A DNA stretch of 64,000 nt, taken from Lachnospiraceae bacterium (lineage in GTDB: Bacteria; Bacillota; Clostridia; Lachnospirales; Lachnospiraceae). Shown here in pieces: positions 1 through 8,627 of this stretch. Every line of letters begins with the position of its first letter. The first letter of the stretch is position 1. Position numbers and translations under genes: made by a program. The stretch is from the NCBI GenBank assembly GCA_017439665.1, contig JAFSIS010000044.1, positions 1 to 64,000 on the forward strand. The letters run 5' to 3'. The notes beneath the pieces are model-generated. The model was given only the letters and a program-made list of their open reading frames with translations. It did no database searches and was not told where the DNA came from.

Positions 1-377
1 CGGTCGAATAAGACACCATATGCCTTACGGCGTCCTGAAGGTTCGGAAATTACTGTAAGAGTTCCCAGAACATAAGGAAGGCTTTCCCGGTCATACCAGA
101 GCAGACCGTCAAAGGTATAGCTTCCGGAGGTGTGTAAATAGTCCATCAGTGTTACAGGAACCTCATCGGAATCGGACAAAGTATGGGCATTGAGCAGTAT
201 TTCAACAAATTTCTCACGTTTACAGGAAAGGATTTTCAAACAGGCACTGCTGATAAATTCAGGCTGCCATCCATCGGTATAGGTAAGATGGAAGGAACCG
301 CGAAGAGGGCTGATCGGCCTGGAAGCTCTTTTCTCTAAAGAAAAGGGAAATATTGTGTTGTTATTGGGTTTCTTCAT
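1..377 (-). CDS. Partial protein with a PAS-like N-terminal region
   Basis: The first 125 codons of a leftward gene are open to the window edge, starting at an ATG at 377 with GAGGTAAATAAG just upstream. The protein begins MKKPNNNTIF and continues with a stretch of the type 'YTDGWQPEFISSACLKIL' followed by a later 'WYDRESLPYVLGTL', which resembles the PAS-like sensor region often found at the start of diguanylate cyclases or histidine kinases in Lachnospiraceae. The output domain lies outside the window, so the function is not determined. It is transcribed divergently from the rhodanese/TtcA-type gene and has a good promoter of its own at 451-480. Confidence 0.55.
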   Translation of the reverse strand, partial: MKKPNNNTIFPFSLEKRASRPISPLRGSFHLTYTDGWQPEFISSACLKILSCKREKFVEILLNAHTLSDSDEVPVTLMDYLHTSGSYTFDGLLWYDRESLPYVLGTLTVISEPSGRRKAYGVLFD

Positions 378-450
378 CTTATTTACCTCATTTGTATAAT
401 TGTTTAATAATCTGACATTGTATATAAATTCAATACAATTTTGCAACAAT

Positions 451-480
451 ATTATACACCTGTATGAATGATATTGACAA
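451..480 (-). promoter_or_regulatory. Sigma-A type promoter for the partial PAS-like gene
   Basis: On the minus strand TTGTCA (480-475) is followed after 18 bp by TATAAT (456-451). It lies about 75 bp upstream of the start codon at 377. The -10 box is perfect and the -35 has one mismatch to consensus. Confidence 0.55.
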
Positions 481-650
481 GACAGTGAGGGAAAGTTTGT
501 TGATAATCACCAATGAAAATAAAAATATCCTGATTTTAATCCTAAAGTCAGTCAGTCCGTAAATAGGGATTGCCCGCAAAGAAGATATAAGATAAGATAG
601 ATTTTGATTTATAAACACTTGAAACCTTCAATAGAAAGGAAATTGAGATT

Positions 651-1781
651 TTGGAAATTACATTAGAAGAGTTGAGTTCATTAGATAAAGATAGTTATGA
701 GCTTATCGATATCCGCACCGAAACGGAGCTTTCCTATGGGAAAATACCGGGAGCCACAGCGATTTCCAGCGAAGAACTTTTGGCAAATCCTCCGGCAGAT
801 AAGGGGAAAAAGTATGTGATCTGCTGCCATAAGGGCTGTTACAGTATCAAGGTTGCCGACCAGCTCTGGAATGAAGGCTATGATGCGGTAAGCCTGGCCG
901 GGGGCTATATTACCTGGCTGATGGAAGAGGTGAAAAAGCAGGAGACGCAGGAAATCTGTGAGGGAGTGGAGCGAAGCCTTCAGAAAAAATTTAGGAAAAC
1001 CATCTGGACCCGTTTTACCAGAGCCATTAAAACCTATGAACTGATCAAAGAGGGTGATCGAATCGCAGTCTGTATGTCCGGCGGCAAGGATTCCATGCTG
1101 ATGGCCAAGCTGTTTCAGGAATTAAAAAAATACAGTGATTTTCCCTTTGAGGTAAAGTTTCTGGTGATGGATCCGGGATACAGCGCAGCCAACCGTATGG
1201 TTATTGAGGAAAATGCCAGAAAGCTGAAGATACCGATCCAGGTTTTTGAGTCGGATATTTTTGATTCAGTATATCATATCGAGAAATCTCCCTGTTATCT
1301 CTGTGCGAGAATGAGAAGGGGCCATCTGTACAGCTTTGCGAAGGAGCTTGGCTGCAATAAGATCGCCCTGGGGCATCACTATGATGATGTGATCGAGACG
1401 ATCCTTATGGGTATGCTCTACGGAGCCCAGATCCAGACCATGATGCCCAAGCTGCACAGCACCAATTTTGAAGGTATGGAGCTGATCCGTCCTCTCTACC
1501 TGGTAAGGGAAGAGGATATTAAAAAATGGAGGGATTACAACCATCTTCATTTTATCCAGTGTGCCTGCAAGTTTACGGATACCTGTACTACCTGCAACAG
1601 TCAGGAAAATAAGTCCAAACGGATCGAGGTCAAGGAGCTGATCGCCCGGATGAAGACCTACAATCCGGAAGTGGAAAAGCATATTTTTAAAAGTGTGGAA
1701 AATGTAAATCTGGATACGGTGATCGCCTACAAACAAAATGGAGTGAAGCACCATTTTCTGGATGAGTATGATGAGAAATAG
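651..1781 (+). CDS. Rhodanese domain fused to TtcA-like PP-loop tRNA thiolation enzyme
   Basis: 376 residues. The start is TTG at 651, ten bases after AAAGGA (635-640). Residues 1-95 form a rhodanese domain with a candidate sulfur-carrying cysteine in the loop CCHKGC (58-63). Residues about 115-376 form a PP-loop ATPase of the TtcA/TilS family: SGGKDS at 143-148, a CYLC pair at 215-218 and further cysteines at 304, 306, 312 and 315. In TtcA, conserved cysteines hold an iron-sulfur cluster used for 2-thiocytidine formation at tRNA position 32. The fusion suggests that the rhodanese domain feeds persulfide sulfur directly to the thiolation site. The fold assignment is firm; the exact tRNA target is inferred. 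Confidence 0.85.
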   Translation: MEITLEELSSLDKDSYELIDIRTETELSYGKIPGATAISSEELLANPPADKGKKYVICCHKGCYSIKVADQLWNEGYDAVSLAGGYITWLMEEVKKQETQEICEGVERSLQKKFRKTIWTRFTRAIKTYELIKEGDRIAVCMSGGKDSMLMAKLFQELKKYSDFPFEVKFLVMDPGYSAANRMVIEENARKLKIPIQVFESDIFDSVYHIEKSPCYLCARMRRGHLYSFAKELGCNKIALGHHYDDVIETILMGMLYGAQIQTMMPKLHSTNFEGMELIRPLYLVREEDIKKWRDYNHLHFIQCACKFTDTCTTCNSQENKSKRIEVKELIARMKTYNPEVEKHIFKSVENVNLDTVIAYKQNGVKHHFLDEYDEK

Positions 1782-1819
1782 AAGAAGGCCTGGAGAGAAG
1801 TGTTTAATGATTCAGGGCA

Positions 1820-2048
1820 GCAGATAAAAAAGAAGAAAAAGGAGAGATTTATCTGCTGAAAACAGCCAAAAAGAGGAAACAGGGGCAGATAAAAAAGAAG
1901 AAAAAGGGAGATTTATCTGCTAAAAACAGCCGAAAAGAGGCAACATGGGCAGATAGAAAAGAGAAAAAGAAGAGATTTATCTGCCGACAACAGTGAAAAA
2001 GAGAGTTTCAAGGCAGATAAAAGAATGGAAATATAAAAATTTATCTGC
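1820..2048. repeat. Array of four 64-bp hairpin repeats (array A)
   Basis: Units start at 1820, 1885, 1949 and 2013, a period of 64-65 bp. Each unit begins with GCAGATAAA (GCAGATAGA in the third) and about 19 purine-rich bases later has the reverse complement TTTATCTGC, so each can form a hairpin. A spacer of about 27 bp of the type CAGCC..AAAAGAGG separates the hairpins. The array fills most of the gap between the TtcA-type gene and the thioesterase gene. A second array with the same period lies at 24097-24324. Confidence 0.85.
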
Positions 2049-2077
2049 TACGCAGCAAATAATCAAGGAGAAAGAAG

Positions 2078-2545
2078 ATGAGTGAAAAGAAAAATATAAT
2101 GTATGAGGCTAAAACACCTGAAGAGCTGGCATCCATGATGCAGGAGAGGGTAAAGGGAACCTTCAGTGATTTTCTGGAGATGAAGGTTTTGGAATACCGG
2201 GAGGGCTACTGCCGGTCTAAATTTGCCATTAAACCGGAGCATATGAATCCTGTGGGAAGCATTCATGGAGGATTTTTATTTACTATTGCTGATACGACAG
2301 GGGGAATTGCTTCCGTCATTCTGGGGAGTGACAGTGCCCTCACTACCATCAATGGAAATATGCAGTTTCTGAATGCAGCTATAAATTGTGATACCCTGCT
2401 TGCAGAAGCAACAGTGTTAAAAAGCGGAAAGCGTATCGTCTATACGGATGTAGTGATCAAGGGCGAGAATGGAACTGTATATGCGAAGGGCAGCTACACC
2501 TATGCCAGGATCGTTCTTCCAAAGAAGAAGCCGGTTGCGGAATAG
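2078..2545 (+). CDS. PaaI-type hotdog thioesterase
   Basis: 155 residues, preceded by AAGGAGAAAGA. The central segment NPVGSIHGGFLFTIADTTGG contains the HGG motif and the catalytic-type Asp of the PaaI/DUF4442 hotdog family (residues about 57-75), followed by the usual beta strands (AEATVLKSGKRIVYTDVVI). Family members hydrolyse acyl-CoA thioesters, often phenylacetyl- or hydroxybenzoyl-type, in the cytoplasm. The substrate cannot be read from sequence. The gene is downstream of repeat array A and is followed by a perfect hairpin at 2555-2579. Confidence 0.8.
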   Translation: MSEKKNIMYEAKTPEELASMMQERVKGTFSDFLEMKVLEYREGYCRSKFAIKPEHMNPVGSIHGGFLFTIADTTGGIASVILGSDSALTTINGNMQFLNAAINCDTLLAEATVLKSGKRIVYTDVVIKGENGTVYAKGSYTYARIVLPKKKPVAE

Positions 2546-2554
2546 GGAGGGATA

Positions 2555-2579
2555 AGGTGAAAATCTTTGATTTTCACCT
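2555..2579 (+). terminator. Hairpin after the thioesterase gene
   Basis: AGGTGAAAATC and GATTTTCACCT form a perfect 11-bp stem with a TTT loop. The following bases (gtttgtct) are only moderately T-rich, so termination may be partial. A second small hairpin, GCAAGC-aaa-GCTTGC (2598-2612), sits directly before the msrAB ribosome binding site. Confidence 0.55.
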
Positions 2580-2633
2580 GTTTGTCTAAGCAGTATTGCA
2601 AGCAAAGCTTGCGATATGCAGGGGGTGATTAAG

Positions 2634-3602
2634 ATGAAAAAAGAAATAATCTATCTGGCCGGCGGATGCTTCTGGGGGCTGGAAAAGTATATGGAAGTGA
2701 TTCCGGGGGTACTGGATGCGGTCTCCGGCTATGCCAATGGAAGCTGGAAGGAAGAAAGGCCCATGACCTATTATGATGTGTGTACGGGTGAGACCGGCTT
2801 TCGGGAAACCGTAAGAGTGGAATTTGATGCAGATCAGGTGAGCCTGGAAGCATTACTGTTTTCCTTTTTTTACGTCATTGATCCCACGGTGGAAAACCGG
2901 CAGGGCCACGATGTGGGAAGTCAGTACCAGACCGGTGTTTACTATATTAATGAAGAACAAAAGGCAGTGGTAGACCAGGTTGCAGCAGTAGAAAAAGAGC
3001 GGTCTCCCCGTTTTGTGGTAGAGCTGGCTCCACTGAACTGTTTTGTGGAGGCGGAGGAATACCATCAGAACTATCTGACGAAAAATCCGGGAGGCTACTG
3101 TCATATTTCTCCCAGCCAGATCGAAAGGGTGAGCAGGATGGTAGTGGATCCGGCAGGCTATCAGCGGCCTTCCCGGGAAGAGTTGAAAAACAGGCTGACC
3201 ACAGAGCAGCTCTATGTAACCCAGGAGAGCGGTACGGAGCCGCCTTTTCGGAATGAATACTGGGATTTTTTTGAAAAAGGTATCTATGTGGATGTAGTGT
3301 CGGGAGAGCCTCTGTTCTCATCTGAGGATAAGTATCCAAGCAACTGCGGCTGGCCTGCTTTCAGCAAGGGTATTGATGCCAATGCATTTTTCCTGCTGGA
3401 GGATCATTCCCATGGAATGGAGAGGATTGAGGTAAGAAGCCGGGCGGCCAACTCCCATCTGGGCCACGTTTTTGATGGAGACCGTGAATCTCCCAACGGA
3501 ATACGCTACTGTATGAACAGTGCTTCCTTAAGATTTATCCCCTATGACAGGATGGAAGAGGAAGGCTATGGAGAATTGAAAAAGCAGGTGTTTGGAGAGT
3601 AG
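2634..3602 (+). CDS. msrAB: Fused peptide methionine sulfoxide reductase MsrA-MsrB
   Basis: 322 residues. I chose ATG 2634 rather than 2616 because GGGGGTGATT ends six bases before it and the protein then starts [15 protein letters not shown], the usual MsrA start. The N-terminal half is MsrA, with catalytic Cys12 in GCFWG reducing S-methionine sulfoxide. The C-terminal half is MsrB with catalytic Cys at about 293 in [11 protein letters not shown], reducing the R epimer. The MsrB half lacks the two CxxC pairs of zinc-binding forms (only [10 protein letters not shown] is present), so it should be the zinc-free type. The role is repair of oxidised proteins. Confidence 0.93.
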   Translation: MKKEIIYLAGGCFWGLEKYMEVIPGVLDAVSGYANGSWKEERPMTYYDVCTGETGFRETVRVEFDADQVSLEALLFSFFYVIDPTVENRQGHDVGSQYQTGVYYINEEQKAVVDQVAAVEKERSPRFVVELAPLNCFVEAEEYHQNYLTKNPGGYCHISPSQIERVSRMVVDPAGYQRPSREELKNRLTTEQLYVTQESGTEPPFRNEYWDFFEKGIYVDVVSGEPLFSSEDKYPSNCGWPAFSKGIDANAFFLLEDHSHGMERIEVRSRAANSHLGHVFDGDRESPNGIRYCMNSASLRFIPYDRMEEEGYGELKKQVFGE

Positions 3603-3688
3603 TTTGCCAGAAATATCGTCTCTGGCAGGAGGTGACTTCCTGCCGGGAGATGTTGCCCACATACCCGGGCAGACAAAAGAGGAACCTG

Positions 3689-6600
3689 ATGAACAGCATT
3701 TATCGTGATATTTTTCGTGCCATCCATGAAGGAAAGTGGCTGAAAATTGAATACAGAAATAGGGATGAACAGGTGACAAAATACTGGATCGGTATCCTGG
3801 ATCTGAATATGGCAAGGCGCACTCTCAAGGTGGAGGGACTGCATCTTGCCAAATTTACGACGGAAACCTATGATTATATTTACCTTGATTCCATCCTGTC
3901 CTCACAGATTGTGGAGGGCTCTTTTTGTCCTGTCAACGAGAAGCTGGTAGAGGATATCTACCTGAATCCCCACAAATATAAAAGTATTTTTGACCATGCG
4001 GCCAACATGAAGATTCTGAACTATCTGGAGATGTGTAATCGGATGAATACCACTCCCTACTATTCAGACTTTGCGTTGGTCCATTTTTTGGACAGGGAAA
4101 GCTTTAACGGGGAGGGCTATGCCCTGAACCAGGAACAGTTTCAGACCGTTGTAAAGCATTTTCAGCATAAAATGGAAGAAAAGCCCCGCACCGACGGAAA
4201 GCTGGCTCTTCAGCAGCTGGCCATGAATGTGCTCAGCATCCACACCCAGAAAGGGCTCTATGTTCTGGCCTATCGCAAGCTGAATCTGGATGTCAGGCAC
4301 AGGATCATGCGGCCGGAGCCGGAAATCAGCATCTGTACCGAATATATCATGGGGGAAAATCAGGAAAGTATCCGGAAATATCTGGATGCTGAGAATTACG
4401 AGCTGCTGAAGGACTTTGAAGGAAATCAGGAAAGGATCAAGGACTGTATTACCCGACACAACCGTCATATTATTGGCGTGGATGATCTTCCCTATGTGAT
4501 CGGTCTGGGAATGGATATCGTTCTGGATTTACATAAGGAGTATCAGTCGATCATGGAAATGTACCGCCAGGATAAGGCTACAGTACCCATTAAAGCCTTT
4601 TTTGGAGATTTGGTAAGCCGCCCCAGGAGGAGCAAGGAATATCCCATTACCCTGATCGATCAACATATCAATCTGGATCAGCTTCTGGCCATCAATAATG
4701 GAATGAAATATCCTCTGGCCTATATTCAGGGGCCGCCGGGTACGGGAAAGACCAACACCATACTGAATACCATCATTACGGCATTTTTTAATGAACGGAC
4801 GGTTCTTTTTACTTCCTTTAACAATCATCCCATCAACGGTGTATTTGAAAAGCTGACCTCCATAGAATATCAGGGAAAAAGGATTCCTTTTCCGGCCCTT
4901 CGTTTGGGAAATGTGGAGAAGGTAAAGGAAGCCATCGCCTATATTCAGAGGGTGTATGAGCAGGTACAGGGTATCTCTGTTTTTGAAAGCACCCTGGAGA
5001 GGAGAAAGGACAGCCGGATAGAAGAGGTAAAACGACTTTCTCTTTTGTTGAAAAAATATGAAGATATTCTGGAGTTGAAGGAACGCCAGGAGACCCTGGA
5101 GAGGATGTTAGAGTATCAGCAGCGTGTACAGGGAGTAAGCGGCATGCTTTCTTTTCAGGCGGATCTGCAGGGAAGGCAGCTGAGGCAGGTGGTGGGAAGG
5201 ATTAAAGAGGCAGGAGAGATCACCGACCGGGAGGCACTGGCTCTTTTGGATAATGACTACGAACAGTTTTTACTCTATCTTTACTATACCTCTGCCCGTT
5301 ATATCAAGAAGCTGGGAACGGCTCAGTACAAGGAGCTGTACGAGCTTATTTTTGATACACCGGAGGAAAAGCAGGTGGCTGCGTTTTCCAAATATCTGAG
5401 TAACGAAGGGAATTTGAGAAAGCTGCAGAAGATTTTTCCCGTGATCATCACCACCTGCATTTCAGCCCACAAGCTGGGAAGGCCGGAGCCCTCTTTTGAT
5501 ATGGTGATCATGGATGAGGCCAGCCAGTGCAATACAGCCATTGCCCTGGTGCCCATTATCCGGGGAAACAGCCTGATGCTGGTGGGGGATCCCCAGCAGC
5601 TGAACCCGGTGATCCTCCTGGATGAGCTGACCAACCAGAAGCTTCGGGCAAGATACAAGGTAACAGAGGAATATGATTTTCGGAAAAATTCGGTCTATAA
5701 GACCTTCCTTGCCTGTGATGCTGTAAGTGATGAGGTTCTTTTAAGGAGCCACTACCGTTGTCATGAGAAGATCATCGGATTTAATAATCAAAAATATTAC
5801 CATTCTTTGCTCAAGATCTGTACCCATAATCAGGAGGCACAGCCGCTCATCTTTCAGGATGTCCGAAACGAATACTCTGCCATGAAAAATACGGCACCTC
5901 AGGAGGTGGAGCTCATCCTTGCCTATGCCCGCACCCATCCGGAAAAAAAGATTGGAGTGATCACCCCCTTCGTGAACCAGAAAAATCTGATCGAGGAGGG
6001 CTTGAAGCAGGAGAAGCTCACCAACGTAGCCTGCGGTACGGTTCATGCTTTTCAGGGTGATGAAAAGGATGTGGTGCTTTTTTCTACGGCGATCACGGAT
6101 GATACCCACAGGGGAACCTATGAATGGTTAAAAAATAATAAGGAGCTGATCAATGTAGCTACCTCCCGGGCCAGGGATAGGCTGATCGTTCTGGCAGATC
6201 ATCAGAATCTTATTCGTCTGCATCAGAAGGCGGAAGAGGATGATCTTTTTGAGCTGGTAGAGTATGTACGAAAAAATGGGGATTCTTATGTGACTCCGAA
6301 AAAGAACGGCTCCCGGGCAGCAGGGGTGAAGCCCTTTGCCAGTGCCGTTGAAGAGGCTTTTCTGGAAAATCTGAATCATGCTTTGGGGAATATCTGGCTG
6401 TCGGATACCCGTTTTACAGTGCGAAAAGAGGTGGGAATTTCCCATGTATTTGAAGAGAATTTCGGCTATGAGGATCTGTTTTATTCCGGCCGTTTTGATT
6501 TTGTGGTCTACGAGCGAAGAGGCAGCCAGCTTTTTCCCGTACTGGCTATTGAGCTGGACGGAAAGGAGCATTACGAGGATGAAGTGGTCATTCACCGGGA

Positions 6601-6724
6601 TAAAAAGAAGCAGAAGATCTGCCGTGACCATCATTTTGAGCTGATCCGTGTGGAGAATTCCTACGCAAGGCGCTACAATTACATCAAGGAGATTTTGATG
6701 GATTATTTCTCGGTTAGGCATTAG
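3689..6724 (+). CDS. WYL domain-SF1 helicase-nuclease fusion
   Basis: 1011 residues from ATG 3689 (AGAGG six bases upstream; an in-frame extension back to 3632 has no good site). Residues about 1-75 resemble a WYL ligand-binding domain (AIHEGKWLKIEYRN ... LKVEG). Then comes an SF1 helicase core of the DNA2/NAM7-UPF1 type: Walker A GPPGTGKT near 348, DEASQ near 608, GDPQQLNPV near 634, RSHYRCHE, and a motif V/VI region with GTVHAFQGDEKDVV and ATSRARDRL. The last about 110 residues look like a DUF2726/DUF559 restriction-like nuclease (GRFDFVVYE ... AIELDGKEHYE ... RDKKKQKIC). Helicase-nuclease fusions with WYL sensors are common in anti-phage contexts; a defence role here is inference. Confidence 0.8.
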   Translation: MNSIYRDIFRAIHEGKWLKIEYRNRDEQVTKYWIGILDLNMARRTLKVEGLHLAKFTTETYDYIYLDSILSSQIVEGSFCPVNEKLVEDIYLNPHKYKSIFDHAANMKILNYLEMCNRMNTTPYYSDFALVHFLDRESFNGEGYALNQEQFQTVVKHFQHKMEEKPRTDGKLALQQLAMNVLSIHTQKGLYVLAYRKLNLDVRHRIMRPEPEISICTEYIMGENQESIRKYLDAENYELLKDFEGNQERIKDCITRHNRHIIGVDDLPYVIGLGMDIVLDLHKEYQSIMEMYRQDKATVPIKAFFGDLVSRPRRSKEYPITLIDQHINLDQLLAINNGMKYPLAYIQGPPGTGKTNTILNTIITAFFNERTVLFTSFNNHPINGVFEKLTSIEYQGKRIPFPALRLGNVEKVKEAIAYIQRVYEQVQGISVFESTLERRKDSRIEEVKRLSLLLKKYEDILELKERQETLERMLEYQQRVQGVSGMLSFQADLQGRQLRQVVGRIKEAGEITDREALALLDNDYEQFLLYLYYTSARYIKKLGTAQYKELYELIFDTPEEKQVAAFSKYLSNEGNLRKLQKIFPVIITTCISAHKLGRPEPSFDMVIMDEASQCNTAIALVPIIRGNSLMLVGDPQQLNPVILLDELTNQKLRARYKVTEEYDFRKNSVYKTFLACDAVSDEVLLRSHYRCHEKIIGFNNQKYYHSLLKICTHNQEAQPLIFQDVRNEYSAMKNTAPQEVELILAYARTHPEKKIGVITPFVNQKNLIEEGLKQEKLTNVACGTVHAFQGDEKDVVLFSTAITDDTHRGTYEWLKNNKELINVATSRARDRLIVLADHQNLIRLHQKAEEDDLFELVEYVRKNGDSYVTPKKNGSRAAGVKPFASAVEEAFLENLNHALGNIWLSDTRFTVRKEVGISHVFEENFGYEDLFYSGRFDFVVYERRGSQLFPVLAIELDGKEHYEDEVVIHRDKKKQKICRDHHFELIRVENSYARRYNYIKEILMDYFSVRH

Positions 6725-6822
6725 GAGTAGAGATTGATTGAAAATAAAGAGTGACAAGTAAAACTTAACAACATAGAACAACATTAGAACGTGCTAATAT
6801 ATTCTTCGGGGGAGGAAAAGCC

Positions 6823-7335
6823 ATGGATGCTATTCAGGAATTGCAAAATCTCAGGACTCAATTAATTCAGGAGATCAACCTATCGTTTGATCATATTATA
6901 CAAAATTTGCGTATGCAAGAATCGACTATACGGAAAGAAGATGTGGAAGAGTCTGAAATAGAATATGTTTTAGCAGAATCTACAGGCCATTTTAAGGGAG
7001 AGAAACCGGTGGGAGTGATCTTGCCGAATGGAAACAGAGTTTATGTGCGCACGTGGAAAAAAGTTGTTGAGGCAATCCTACAGGATTGTATTAAAAATCC
7101 AACAATCCGCATTAAATTGGAAAATTTACGGGGAAAAGTGGGAGGAAGAGAGAGGGTATTTCTAGCCGATAGACCGGATACAATGAGGGGTCCATTAAAA
7201 ATAGATAATCATATTTTCATGGAAACGCACTATGATACAGAAACACTGCTGCGAATACTGACAACACATATCCTGAGGCCGATTAATTATGACTATAGTA
7301 GGATTAAAATTGTAGTAAGAAACCGAGTGGACTAA
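6823..7335 (+). CDS. Orphan protein, 170 aa, unknown function
   Basis: The start ATG 6823 follows GGGGGAGGAAAAGCC. The protein has a helical N-terminus (IQELQNLRTQLIQEINLSFDHII), then a globular part with 'GEKPVGVILPNG', 'VRTWKKVVEAILQDC' and a C-terminal strand region 'MRGPLKIDNHIFMETHYDTETLL'. I cannot assign a known family. Its base composition is more AT-rich than the helicase gene before it, and it sits in an accessory-looking stretch, both hinting at horizontal acquisition. No membrane segment or signal peptide is visible. Confidence 0.6.
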   Translation: MDAIQELQNLRTQLIQEINLSFDHIIQNLRMQESTIRKEDVEESEIEYVLAESTGHFKGEKPVGVILPNGNRVYVRTWKKVVEAILQDCIKNPTIRIKLENLRGKVGGRERVFLADRPDTMRGPLKIDNHIFMETHYDTETLLRILTTHILRPINYDYSRIKIVVRNRVD

Positions 7336-7403
7336 ACCGAGAAGGATAGTTTGCTTTTTATTTTATCTTGTTTACGGTTTTGGTATACGAAAGAGAGACT
7401 GAT

Positions 7404-7637
7404 ATGAACTCTACAGAAAAGGCGAAAAGAATCGATGGGCTTATGAGGCATCTTAGGGATGATTGTAATATTTCCATTAGTGGTCGAAAGGAAAAATTGC
7501 AATTGATGTTTTTGAAAGAGTATGAAGAGTGTATTAATGAACTATATCATCAACTCCCGTTACCTATATATAATAAAATTGTATCAACAGGTATTAAAGG
7601 AAAATTGATTAAATTAAAAGCTTATATTGGAAAATAG
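7404..7637 (+). CDS. Small AT-rich orphan protein, 77 aa
   Basis: ATG 7404 has AAAGAGAGA eight bases upstream; the open frame extends back to 7368 but without a good site. The product starts MNSTEKAKRIDGLMRHLRDD and is basic and mostly helical. No family is recognised. It lies 68 bp after the previous orphan gene in the same direction, and shares its AT-rich character. It may be a small regulator or part of a two-gene cassette, but nothing proves this. Confidence 0.5.
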   Translation: MNSTEKAKRIDGLMRHLRDDCNISISGRKEKLQLMFLKEYEECINELYHQLPLPIYNKIVSTGIKGKLIKLKAYIGK

Positions 7638-7717
7638 TCAGGGGATACTTGCATAATTTAGTGTAATAGTGTAAAGTATAGTTAGAGATTGAGGCGTATG
7701 TTTACGGACTGCGCTGA

Positions 7718-7751
7718 GGCGAGGCGGATAGATTCTGACCTCGCCGTTTTT
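7718..7751 (+). terminator. Terminator after the two orphan genes
   Basis: GGCGAGG (7718-7724) pairs with CCTCGCC (7739-7745), followed directly by GTTTTT. It ends the rightward orphan gene pair before the convergent nucleotidyltransferase genes. Confidence 0.65.
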
Positions 7752-7784
7752 AAATTTATAATTTATTTGACTACAAGAAAATAA

Positions 7785-7813
7785 ATCTGCCGGGATCAGT
7801 TGTCCCGGCAGAT
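7785..7813 (-). terminator. Hairpin overlapping the stop of the nucleotidyltransferase gene
   Basis: ATCTGCCGGGA (7785-7795) and TCCCGGCAGAT (7803-7813) form a perfect 11-bp stem around the stop codon at 7796-7798. On the minus strand it is followed by TTATTTTC, so it probably terminates the leftward transcript. Confidence 0.6.
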
Positions 7814-8569
7814 CATTTTTCTAAAAATATGGTTCAATTCCTCCCAGCTCTTGTTATGGTCATCGGCCATATTGTCGGCACATTCCTTCTGACGGGTCAG
7901 CTCAGAGACGATAAAGTTCCGGATAATAGGGATCTGTGGATTCAACTCTTTTTCATCGGTAATTTTTTTAATTTGGACTAATTCCTCAATCGCATTTTTT
8001 AGCTCCAGCTCCAGAGGAAGGTTTAGCAGATCGTCGAACAGAACCGGGGGAACAGTATGGAATTCTTCAATATATCTGCAGGCTAAGAGGGGACGCAGGG
8101 CATAAAAATACTTTTTGTATTTGATCTGATCACCGGTAAGATGTGTCAAAAAAGTATTTTGTGCTGTTCCATAGTAGTGATGCAGGCTGGACTTAACTGA
8201 AAAATAGCTTTGAGCAGTCTGATAAAGCTCGTCCCACTCGGGAGCCTTCCGATAAACGATGGGGGAATTGCTCCATTCAAACAACGTGGCATTACCCCGG
8301 CGAAACTGGATCAGTGCCTTTTTCAGATCCCAGCCATTGATGTCTAAAATCTCGTCCAGCTGCCACTCGATCACATCTTTTTTCTCATTAAGGCAGAGAT
8401 AATCCTCAAAAGGGCGAAGGTAGATAAAGCGGACGTCATAATCGCTGTCGGGGGAGGCAAAGCCCCAGGCACGGCTTCCGGATTCCACCGCAAGAAGAAT
8501 ACGGATATTTTCTTTTTCTTCTATTTCAATCAGTTTTTCCTGAATTTCTTTTTCTATAGTGTTCATATT
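7796..8569 (-). CDS. Pol beta-superfamily nucleotidyltransferase (COG3541/RlaP-like)
   Basis: The likely start is the ATG near 8567-8569 (MNTIEKEIQEKLIEIEEKE, about 257 residues); upstream codons to 8626 lack a clear ribosome binding site. The motif 'ESGSRAWGFASPDSDYDVRFIY' carries the GS and DxD-type metal ligands of the DNA polymerase beta fold, as in PF10127 (YcgL/RlaP) enzymes, some of which pair with RNA ligases in RNA repair. The helical C-terminal half fits the family. It lies directly downstream of a second, frameshifted member in the same direction, so the two probably form a pair. The substrate is unknown. Confidence 0.75.
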   Translation of the reverse strand, partial: NMNTIEKEIQEKLIEIEEKENIRILLAVESGSRAWGFASPDSDYDVRFIYLRPFEDYLCLNEKKDVIEWQLDEILDINGWDLKKALIQFRRGNATLFEWSNSPIVYRKAPEWDELYQTAQSYFSVKSSLHHYYGTAQNTFLTHLTGDQIKYKKYFYALRPLLACRYIEEFHTVPPVLFDDLLNLPLELELKNAIEELVQIKKITDEKELNPQIPIIRNFIVSELTRQKECADNMADDHNKSWEELNHIFRKMICRDN

Positions 8570-8627
8570 AATCCTCATGCATATTGCAAATTTTATTTGT
8601 GAGATTAAGAAAGTACTTTTCCACAAG

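Noticed and set aside
1820..2048. CRISPR-like array of regular repeats
   Set aside because: The period is 64 bp with hairpin repeats, but the spacers are also alike from unit to unit, and no cas genes lie near. A true CRISPR needs unique spacers.
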